Assembly: GCA_045222295.1 (NCBI GenBank)
Contig: JBGUXP010000003.1
Coordinates: 124,001-188,000 of the forward strand
Source: Colimorpha sp045222295
GTDB lineage: Bacteria; Bacteroidota; Bacteroidia; Bacteroidales; P3
DNA: 64,000 nucleotides
Direction: 5' to 3'
Part shown: positions 8,408 through 16,121 of the stretch, one piece after another
Position numbering within the stretch: the stretch's first letter is position 1
How the letters are laid out: the number at the start of each line of letters is the position of its first letter
Made by a program: the position numbers and the translations under genes
Notes under the pieces: generated by a model
Databases searched by the model: none
Told to the model about the DNA's origin: nothing
What the model saw: only the letters and a program-made list of their open reading frames with translations

Positions 8408-9820
8408 ATGAAAACAAGATTTTATATACTGCTGGCCGCTGTGCTCTGCCTGGCCGCCTGCGAGAAGAATCCTGAGAGCAGCGACAAGCAACGCGACATC
8501 ACCTATACCGTTGGAACGCCGTCGTCCAACTGGCACATGCCGGATGGAAACGGGCGGGCGATGGAAACCGTCACCGTCCACCTCGAGACCGAGGGCGAGT
8601 GGCAGGCCCTGCTGGACCGCTTCTGCGACTATGCGGAGGCTGGCAGCACCGTCACGTTCTACAATGTAGGGACAGGGCGTGCGCTGTCCGCAGACGGCAA
8701 AGGCATCTCGCGGACGCGGCACGCCGCGTCCCTACAGACCAAGGATGCCACCACCTACAGCACCACCAGCCGCGAGGAGATGAAGCGCTGGATGGCCCAG
8801 ATGGAAGACGAGGGCATGACCGTCACCGTGACCTACGACCCCAACACCGGCACCTGGAACGGCACCGCCTACGCCACCGCGCCACAGCCTCAAGAAGGCG
8901 ACTGCTATACGGGACAGCTGGTCTACATCCAGCGGGATTATTACAGCGACTATCCCCAATATTCCTATTGGGGGTTAAAGGTGAGCGAGGATTCGATATT
9001 CCGTCTGGCAAAGAACGGGGTCTACCTCACCACCAACAACCCTCTAATAATTGACAGCACTACATACCGTGCCGGCGAGAACATGGGTGAGACGGTAACC
9101 ATCTGTGGTGCGCTGAGCCTCCAATGGGATGCCTACAGCGACTACTTTGTGCTGGACCTCGATGGCAGGTCATATCCTTACGGGACACCACCCATGCCGG
9201 TGTACTATGGCGAGAAAGACGGATACAAATTCTTGATGACCCTCGACACGATGAACCACCGTATGTACTGCACCTCAACACTGGGCGACATGACCTGGCA
9301 GGGAGCCCTCGGCGGCGGCATATTCCACTACGAGGAGACCAGCGAGACCGATGGCCTGGGGAATCCTGTCATGCTTGTTACTAGCGGGGTGTCGGAAGGA
9401 CATCCATTCTCGATGGAAAAGACCAACAGCACAACGCTTGTTTTGCACGACCTTGGCTATTATCAAACAGACCAATACGTCCACACCCTCGACGGGATAA
9501 CCCTCCATCGCACCTACCTTTGCTGGGAAACATGGATTTGCGACACCATGGGTTTCAACATCGTAATCCACCTCAATACCGAAGGGGATGTGCACTACAG
9601 CCTCGGTTATTCCTCGTCGCCGTTCTATGTCGACTGTCCCACACCATTTGAGGCAGGAGAGTTCTACCCTAACTTTTTTGACTGGGGTCCGATAACCTAT
9701 ACTGCCACAGGGCGCTTTGTGGACTTTACGGCCAATTACATCGACGACAACACCGTAAGCCTGACTCCCGTCGACGAGTCTGTCGGCTGCGTCGGAAGCT
9801 ATGTGTTCCACCGACAATAG
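8408..9820 (+). CDS. Lipoprotein, paralogue of the preceding gene at its N-terminus
   Basis: 470 residues; signal peptide with lipobox LAAC. Residues about 40-160 are paralogous to the preceding lipoprotein (LLDRFCDYAEAG, TTYSTTSREEMKRWMAQMED, TVTVTYDPNTGTWNG), but the C-terminal 300 residues differ and have no recognised family. The paralogous region carries an extra 24 residues absent from its neighbour, encoded exactly by a 72-bp repeat with inverted ends (8665-8736). This is clear internal evidence for an in-frame insertion. It lies 23 bp downstream of its paralogue, so it arose by tandem duplication followed by divergence of the C-terminal part. Confidence 0.8.
   Translation: MKTRFYILLAAVLCLAACEKNPESSDKQRDITYTVGTPSSNWHMPDGNGRAMETVTVHLETEGEWQALLDRFCDYAEAGSTVTFYNVGTGRALSADGKGISRTRHAASLQTKDATTYSTTSREEMKRWMAQMEDEGMTVTVTYDPNTGTWNGTAYATAPQPQEGDCYTGQLVYIQRDYYSDYPQYSYWGLKVSEDSIFRLAKNGVYLTTNNPLIIDSTTYRAGENMGETVTICGALSLQWDAYSDYFVLDLDGRSYPYGTPPMPVYYGEKDGYKFLMTLDTMNHRMYCTSTLGDMTWQGALGGGIFHYEETSETDGLGNPVMLVTSGVSEGHPFSMEKTNSTTLVLHDLGYYQTDQYVHTLDGITLHRTYLCWETWICDTMGFNIVIHLNTEGDVHYSLGYSSSPFYVDCPTPFEAGEFYPNFFDWGPITYTATGRFVDFTANYIDDNTVSLTPVDESVGCVGSYVFHRQ
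8665..8736. repeat. 72-bp inverted-end repeat inserted in frame
   Basis: The ends are TGTAGGGAC (8665-8673) and GTCCCTACA (8728-8736), with further complementarity inside (GGCGTGCGCTGTCC against GGACGCGGCACGCC). It encodes 24 residues missing from the neighbouring paralogue. Related smaller copies lie at 48393-48420 and 61440-61468. Confidence 0.8.
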
Positions 9821-9838
9821 TTTTTATCAAGGGCAACA

Positions 9839-9906
9839 GCGACTGCCATGTGGCTGACATTTTGTCAGCGCGTGGCAGTCGCTGACATTTTGGCACGGTT
9901 GTTGAT
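9839..9906 (+). promoter_or_regulatory. groES upstream palindrome and sigma-54-like promoter
   Basis: 9839-9882 is a 44-bp near-perfect palindrome (GCGACTGCCA ... TGGCAGTCGC) centred on CTGACATTTTGTCAG. It is followed directly by TGACATTTTGGCA and then TGGCACGGTTGTTGAT (9891-9906), which matches the sigma-54 consensus TGGCACGNNNNTTGC at all fixed positions but one. The groES start is 50 bp further on. This suggests operator or enhancer control of the chaperonin operon; use of sigma-54 here is inferred. Confidence 0.55.
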
Positions 9907-9955
9907 TGTAGAATGTCGGTAAAATGAAAAATAAACAAATTAAAACATACGAATT

Positions 9956-10225
9956 ATGAATATCAAACCTTTAGCAGACAGAGTCCTCGTGCGTCCTGCC
10001 GAGGCAGAACAGAAGACCGCCAGCGGCATCATCATCCCCGACACCGCCAAGGAGAAACCGCAGCGCGGCGAGGTGCTTGCCGTCGGCAACGGCACCAAAG
10101 ACCATGAGATGACCGTCAAGCCCGGCGACCACGTGCTCTACGGCAAGTACAGCGGCACCGAGATCGAAATCGACGGCGAGAAGTACATGATCATGAAAGA
10201 AAGCGACATCTACGCTATCATCTAA
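9956..10225 (+). CDS. groES: Co-chaperonin GroES
   Basis: 89 residues, typical for bacterial GroES. It starts MNIKPLADRVLVRP, includes the mobile-loop region EQKTASGIIIPDTAKEKP (about 18-35) that contacts GroEL, and ends with YMIMKESDIYAII. It forms the heptameric lid of the GroEL folding chamber in the cytoplasm. groEL follows after 67 bp in the usual groESL operon; the gap holds a 45-bp nonamer array. Upstream is an unusual palindromic region with a sigma-54-like promoter. Confidence 0.98.
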   Translation: MNIKPLADRVLVRPAEAEQKTASGIIIPDTAKEKPQRGEVLAVGNGTKDHEMTVKPGDHVLYGKYSGTEIEIDGEKYMIMKESDIYAII

Positions 10226-10232
10226 AAACTAA

Positions 10233-10277
10233 TCGGAATACTCGGAATATTCAGAGTACTCAGAATAATCAGAAAAC
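10233..10277. repeat. 5 x 9-bp array between groES and groEL
   Basis: TCGGAATAC TCGGAATAT TCAGAGTAC TCAGAATAA TCAGAAAAC: five nonamers, 45 bp, starting 8 bp after the groES stop. The same family and exact size occur inside polA (46363-46407) and pepA (49173-49217). Confidence 0.85.
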
Positions 10278-10292
10278 AGAAAGGAAAGAATT

Positions 10293-11930
<1,638 letters not shown>

Positions 11931-11933
11931 AAA

Positions 11934-11966
11934 GTACAAACCCCGCCCCCAGCGGTGGGGTTGTAC
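11934..11966 (+). terminator. Hairpin after groEL
   Basis: GTACAAACCCCGCC and the near-complement GGTGGGGTTGTAC form a strong hairpin starting 3 bp after the groEL stop. No U-run follows, so it may protect the 3' end rather than terminate. Confidence 0.5.
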
Positions 11967-12000
11967 TAACCGCGTGCTCGCGGAGAGCAATAATAAGAAA

Positions 12001-12033
12001 GGGAGCATCCAATCGGGTGCTCCCTTTCATTAT
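12001..12033 (+). terminator. Rho-independent terminator of groESL
   Basis: GGGAGCATCC AATC GGGTGCTCCC has one mismatch in the stem and is followed by TTTCATTATT. The convergent gene ends at 12050, so it may serve both strands. Confidence 0.75.
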
Positions 12034-12049
12034 TACACTCTTTTTCAGT

Positions 12050-13675
12050 CTATCTTATCACCACAACTTTTCGGGCGGGATGGTTGCCGATTTTTACAAG
12101 GTAGGTACCTGTGGCGGGAACATCGAAATGCAAGGGTGAGTATTCGTCTTGCTTGGTTGCCAGTATGCGACCATTGACATCATAGAGCCATACCGTGTTG
12201 CTTTCCGCGCCGTCCACCACTATCTGTCCGTTGTTCGTATATATCTTGGCGTTTATCGCATCCACCTCAGCCACACCAACAACAATTGTGTCGTGGATAT
12301 AGATGGTGTCATGCACAAATACCGTATCATGCAGCCATAGCGTATCGGTACTGTATACGACAGTTGTGTCATGGATGGTATTGGTTATGGTATCAAAAAC
12401 TGTATTTGTTATGGTGTCGAATACTGTGTTTGTGATTGTATCATACACTGTGTTTGTCACTGTGTCAGTTTGCGTGATATATGTAGTGTCGTGAATGTTG
12501 ATGTAGGTTGTGTCATGAACTGAAATGTACTCCGTCAGTACCAACGTGTCAACAATTGTTGTTGTGTCATGTATGTAGACATCAATGAAAGTAGTGTCGT
12601 GAACAGGAACATATTCCGTCAACGTCACGGTATCGACCACTGTTGTCGTGTCATGCACATAGACATCAATATAGGTAGTGTCACGCACGTCAACATATGT
12701 GGTATCGTGTATGATATTAGTGTCAGAAACAAAGTATCCTACAATAATGGAATCTGATGACACTGAAATACTACGTGGATTTTGAGTAGTATTATCGCTC
12801 CAGTGATCAAAAATGTATCTGGGATTTGACCTTCCATATATTACAGCATTTGGAGATGCACAGTCAGGTTCAATCAATACTTCTACAATTCCCATCGCAG
12901 TATCTGCAGTTGCCGTGGTTAAATAGTATGGATATTCCTCAACGAAACTGACATAACTTGCAGCATAACTAAATCCAGACGAGTAAGCTACCAAACTTCC
13001 ACAGGGAATATACAGAGTGGCTTGTGGATTAAACGGAAAGTATTGCGGATATGACGCACCATAGTTGGTTGCATTTGGCGGTGTGACCGAGCGAAAATGT
13101 ATCTCTAACAAAGAACCAGAATTTATTCCCGCTTCTCCAATATTTGTTACACTTGCTGGTATTATTAGTGTTTCAAGTGAATCACAATTCGCAAAGGCAT
13201 GTCCACCAATGGAAGTAATAGCATCCCCCATAGTAACATTCCGCAAACGAGGACAGAATGAGCAAACAGCAGAAGGAATAGATGTAAGGCTATCATTAAA
13301 AGTAATAGATTGAAGATTGGAACAATAACTGAATGCTTCGTTACCAATATCCATAATAGTATTGGGTATTACGACAGAAGCCAACCCAGATGCCCCTATG
13401 AAAGCACGGTAGGCTATATGTCTCACTGGATAATACCCAGCAGGCTGCCCATAGCCTTGTGAGGGACAATATATGCTGTCTGGAATGACCAAATCTCCAG
13501 CTAAATCAGGATAATTATTATATCGACTGCTACTGGTGGCCTCAATTGTTACTTGACCAGCTGAACACGTATAATACAATGTATGCCCGCTTGGCGTTAC
13601 CGTAGAACGAGTATCAGCTAAACATTTAAAAGAGGTTAATAAGAATAACCCTATTAAAAACAGTGTCCTTTTCAT
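12050..13675 (-). CDS. Secreted leucine-rich-repeat (BspA-like) protein with type IX sorting domain
   Basis: 541 residues. A signal peptide (about 1-20, ending KCLA) precedes BspA-type LRR_5 repeats at about 60-215 (RHIAYRAFIGASGLASVVIP, NEAFSYCSNLQSITF, HAFANCDSLETLIIP). A linker at about 310-465 consists of dozens of variations of HDTTYI/DTITNTVF. The C-terminal 75 residues (NNGQIVVDGAES, VWLYDVNGRILATK, TGTYLVKIGN) are a type IX secretion sorting domain. The protein would be exported through the T9SS and anchored or released at the surface; adhesion or binding is inferred. The linker DNA is a decayed tandem repeat, and the gene is less GC-rich than groEL. Confidence 0.88.
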   Translation of the reverse strand: MKRTLFLIGLFLLTSFKCLADTRSTVTPSGHTLYYTCSAGQVTIEATSSSRYNNYPDLAGDLVIPDSIYCPSQGYGQPAGYYPVRHIAYRAFIGASGLASVVIPNTIMDIGNEAFSYCSNLQSITFNDSLTSIPSAVCSFCPRLRNVTMGDAITSIGGHAFANCDSLETLIIPASVTNIGEAGINSGSLLEIHFRSVTPPNATNYGASYPQYFPFNPQATLYIPCGSLVAYSSGFSYAASYVSFVEEYPYYLTTATADTAMGIVEVLIEPDCASPNAVIYGRSNPRYIFDHWSDNTTQNPRSISVSSDSIIVGYFVSDTNIIHDTTYVDVRDTTYIDVYVHDTTTVVDTVTLTEYVPVHDTTFIDVYIHDTTTIVDTLVLTEYISVHDTTYINIHDTTYITQTDTVTNTVYDTITNTVFDTITNTVFDTITNTIHDTTVVYSTDTLWLHDTVFVHDTIYIHDTIVVGVAEVDAINAKIYTNNGQIVVDGAESNTVWLYDVNGRILATKQDEYSPLHFDVPATGTYLVKIGNHPARKVVVIR

Positions 13676-13686
13676 ATCGTAAAATA

Positions 13687-14346
13687 TTAATAATTCCAGA
13701 TTAAATGGTCAAGATAGCGGGGAGTCATGCCGGGATGTGTGCCTTGAGACAATATGAGTGCCGCTCCTCGTACAAGTTCTATTCTGTCATCATGATTAAA
13801 ATTATTCTTTGGGAATACATCATTGATAAAAGTTTTGATATGCCTATCATCCTTCACATAGTTTTCCATTCTTGAGAGAATATACAAATAATCTAATGTG
13901 ATTCCGCTACGTTGCCCCGGTATCATCTTGATGGCATTTTCGAAAGAAGAATTCCCCGCAATTGAATGAATGTCGTCACACGTTTCCACGTGATGAGCCT
14001 GCATCGTTTGCAGAAACAATCTAAAGGCAGTTGCTTTTAATATGCCATTTTTTGTGCTTGTTCTGTGTTTGGTCAAATAATTTTCAGCCAGTTCTTCATC
14101 GCTAATTTTGTCTATTAATGAGAGAACTTCTGATGTTGTAATTGTTGATGTCTCGAAATCCTGTTTTATTAATTGACAAAACCTATAAATGCTACTTACA
14201 ACAATCGTGTAGCGGATTCCTATTGAGAAAACCGAATCCAATGCACAAATTGGGGCACTTAAATATCCTGGCGGGTCGCTAATACTGAAATCAAGATGTT
14301 GTTCACAATAGTCCGCGAACTGTTGGGTTTGTTGTTGTGTTACCAT
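13687..14346 (-). CDS. Conserved hypothetical protein with PGQRSGIT motif
   Basis: 219 residues, all-helical in appearance. The stretch MIPGQRSGITLDYLYILSRM followed by DDRHIKTFIND resembles the core of helix-hairpin-helix base-excision-like families found in many Bacteroidales, and the C-terminus has TPRYLDHLIWNY. I cannot name a function; a DNA-related role is a weak inference. The start ATG at 14346 is chosen because MVTQQQTQQFADYCEQHLDF continues directly into the conserved fold. It lies 11 bp upstream of the LRR protein gene on the same strand. Confidence 0.65.
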   Translation of the reverse strand: MVTQQQTQQFADYCEQHLDFSISDPPGYLSAPICALDSVFSIGIRYTIVVSSIYRFCQLIKQDFETSTITTSEVLSLIDKISDEELAENYLTKHRTSTKNGILKATAFRLFLQTMQAHHVETCDDIHSIAGNSSFENAIKMIPGQRSGITLDYLYILSRMENYVKDDRHIKTFINDVFPKNNFNHDDRIELVRGAALILSQGTHPGMTPRYLDHLIWNY

Positions 14347-14486
14347 AGTAATTTGTTTTAATAATCAGCCTACTCTATGGTGCAGTTTTCGGCGACTCTG
14401 CTTATTGTTGTGAGCGGTGCCGCTGATGTCTCTCTGGAAACAAGAACAAAAGAAAAAAGGCGTTGAATTATTCTTTTTTGCTGTTT

Positions 14487-14613
14487 ATTATTCTTGAAGG
14501 CCCTGGAAAGCCCGGATGTTAATAAACTGCGAATAATCCACGCCCAAGCGTGAACCCCGCGAGCTTATTCTCACATCCTATAGAATTTTCCAGGTTCTCA
14601 AGAAGAGAATAAT
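14487..14613. ncRNA. Candidate rod-shaped structured RNA (6S-like architecture)
   Basis: Nested helices can be drawn along one axis: 14487-14494/14606-14613 (8 bp), TTGA/TCAA (14494-14497/14598-14601, sharing one base with the outer helix), CCTGGAAA/TTTCCAGG (14502-14509/14587-14594), GGATGT/ACATCC (14514-14519/14573-14578), GAATAA/TTATTC (14531-14536/14565-14570) and CACGC/GCGTG (14539-14543/14548-14552, tetraloop CCAA). A long rod broken by internal loops is the shape of 6S RNA, whose Bacteroidales form is described in the RNA literature. The strand is not settled, and no strong promoter or terminator was found on either side. The surrounding gap of about 300 bp has no gene. Confidence 0.45.
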
Positions 14614-14654
14614 GGGCGGTTAGCTCAATTATGTATTTTTTATATTTCTACGCT

Positions 14655-15002
14655 TTATGTCATTTTATCCATATAGTATATTAATTGTTCCTTCAGCGGA
14701 AACAAATCATCTTTGAGTGTTTTCCATAGTACCGACGGCACTATGTCTGCATAGCCATGAACAAGAACATGCCTCATGTTGATAATGACCTTCCACGGTG
14801 TCTGCGGATGGCTATCGCGGAACTCGTTGGTAAGTTGGTAGGCGGCCTCGCCAATAATCTCCATGTTCTTTACCACAGCGAAATATGTCCGCTTGTCGGC
14901 CACGAATGTCTTGTAGTCGTAACCCTCGACAAAAGCGAGGGCAAAGTCGATGGATTCGACCATGTTGCCAAGCAGGCTTTTGTCACGCCGTGGGTCTCTC
15001 AT
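14655..15002 (-). CDS. hepT: HepT-like HEPN ribonuclease toxin
   Basis: 115 residues, the size of DUF86/HepT proteins. The RX4HXY-type catalytic motif is visible as RHVLVHGY (about 78-85), preceded by KNMEIIGEAAYQL, which is typical of the family. HepT is the toxin of the HepT/MntA pair; in characterised systems its ribonuclease or tRNA-targeting activity is silenced by AMPylation of the Tyr in this motif. The gene overlaps its antitoxin gene by 20 bp, and antitoxin comes first in the transcript, as usual. Confidence 0.9.
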   Translation of the reverse strand: MRDPRRDKSLLGNMVESIDFALAFVEGYDYKTFVADKRTYFAVVKNMEIIGEAAYQLTNEFRDSHPQTPWKVIINMRHVLVHGYADIVPSVLWKTLKDDLFPLKEQLIYYMDKMT

Positions 15003-15285
15003 AAATCAATATTTTGTCTCGGTCGGCAGTGGCGGCAGCGTAGGGTTTCAATGCCCCTTCCTGCACCAGGTCCACTTCGCGGCCGAGCAGTTCTTTCAAA
15101 TCGGTATAAATGGCAGCATATTTGAACAGCCCGACAGTCGGGTCGAATGCAACCAAGATGTCGATATCGCTGTCCTCGCGCTGTTCGCCACGGGCGAAAG
15201 AGCCGAACAACCATGCACGTTGCACCGGCTGTGTGGCGAGATAGCCGCTTATCTTTTTGGTGATATTTGTGACGTTTGCTGTCAT
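14983..15285 (-). CDS. mntA: MntA-like nucleotidyltransferase antitoxin
   Basis: 100 residues from the ATG at 15285 (MTANVTNITKKI); a longer frame to 15336 is open but its extra residues look non-native. The minimal nucleotidyltransferase motif is clear: GSFARGEQREDSDIDILV (about 27-44), GS...DxD, with a further carboxylate in VDLVQEG. In the known family it adds AMP to the HepT toxin and so neutralises it. It overlaps hepT by 20 bp, implying coupled translation. Confidence 0.9.
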   Translation of the reverse strand: MTANVTNITKKISGYLATQPVQRAWLFGSFARGEQREDSDIDILVAFDPTVGLFKYAAIYTDLKELLGREVDLVQEGALKPYAAATADRDKILIYERPTA

Positions 15286-15452
15286 TTTTTTCTGATTTTC
15301 AATTTGCAAAAATACAACAATTATTCGACATGGCAAAATGTTTTTTCACTGAGACATCATCGAAGGGTCACCGAAGGATCGAAGAAGGATCTTTTTTGGC
15401 ATCAACCCTTTGTTCTCCGCTTCGCTATCGAAAGTCCACCGGACTTTCTTCA

Positions 15453-15489
15453 CGTCACCGACACCGAGAAGATGGAGTGCGCCTACGAC
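15453..15489 (+). pseudogene. 37-bp exact fragment of groEL
   Basis: 15453-15489 is identical to groEL 10904-10940, in the same orientation, and encodes the residues VTDTEKMECAYD. The sequence on both sides is unrelated to groEL. It is followed by a terminator whose stem and loop resemble the groESL terminator. Confidence 0.85.
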
Positions 15490-15537
15490 TGCTATGGCCT
15501 GCAAGCAGGCAAGGAACAATAATGCTACTATCAATAA

Positions 15538-15565
15538 GAGAGGGTGTCCGATTGGACACCCTCTC
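15538..15565. terminator. Bidirectional terminator after alaX
   Basis: GAGAGGGTGTCC GATT GGACACCCTCTC is a perfect 12-bp stem with a 4-nt loop, just beyond the 3' end of the AlaX gene (15569). A-rich sequence on one side and T-rich on the other allow use on either strand. Confidence 0.8.
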
Positions 15566-15568
15566 TTG

Positions 15569-16075
15569 TTATTCTTCTAATTTAAAGCGCATTCGCCAGA
15601 TGTGCATTTCCTCATTGTAGTCGTGGGAGAGAATTTTGAAGTGGCCTATTTCGGAGGTGTTGTGGACGTGGGTGCCGACGCAGGCGCAGAGGTCGTAGTC
15701 ACCGATGCGGACGAGGCGGAGGGTCTCGCTGGCGTCGTCGGGGAGCTTCCAGAGGTCCACTTCGGGCGGCACCTCTCCCCTCTTCACAAACTCGTAGGTG
15801 ACATCCAGATGCTGGGCGATGACCTCATTGACACGGCGCTCAATCTCCTGCACCTGCTCCTCGGAGGGACAGGCATCGAGGATATAGTCGCACTTGCTCT
15901 TCTTCCGTTCGATATGCGCGTTGCGCGACCGCGGACAGCCGAACATCCGCACCATCGTCTGATTTAAAATGTGCTCGGTCGAATGCATCGGAGCGATTGA
16001 CACATCCTTAAATTTGGCAGATACAGAATTTATTTGTATTTTTGCACCGTCGATTTCAATTTCTTGTAGTCCCAT
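15569..16075 (-). CDS. AlaX-type alanyl-tRNA editing protein
   Basis: 168 residues corresponding to the second additional domain of alanyl/threonyl-tRNA synthetases. Zinc-binding HSTEHILN (HxxxH, about 31-35) and CVGTHV (Cys and His, about 133-137) are both present, so trans-editing activity (hydrolysis of mischarged Ser- or Gly-tRNA(Ala)) is expected. The start is ATG 16075. A -7-like element TAATTTTG on the minus strand (16099-16106) lies just upstream, while its -33 region would fall at the start of the divergent recombinase gene, so the integrated element may have replaced part of the native promoter. Confidence 0.88.
   Translation of the reverse strand: MGLQEIEIDGAKIQINSVSAKFKDVSIAPMHSTEHILNQTMVRMFGCPRSRNAHIERKKSKCDYILDACPSEEQVQEIERRVNEVIAQHLDVTYEFVKRGEVPPEVDLWKLPDDASETLRLVRIGDYDLCACVGTHVHNTSEIGHFKILSHDYNEEMHIWRMRFKLEE
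16013..16044 (+). promoter_or_regulatory. Bacteroidota-type promoter for the recombinase, inside alaX
   Basis: TTTG (16013-16016), a 20-nt spacer, then TATTTTTG (16037-16044) match the Bacteroidota -33/-7 consensus. The predicted transcript starts near 16050 and reaches the recombinase ATG at 16122. Confidence 0.6.
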
Positions 16076-16121
16076 AATGCTTCATCAAGTTGAATTTGCA
16101 AAATTACATAAAAAAATTGAT

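Noticed and set aside
16077..16121. Earlier starts for the serine recombinase
   Set aside because: The resolvase fold begins at MSKIAIYCRVST; longer versions would read through the alaX promoter region.
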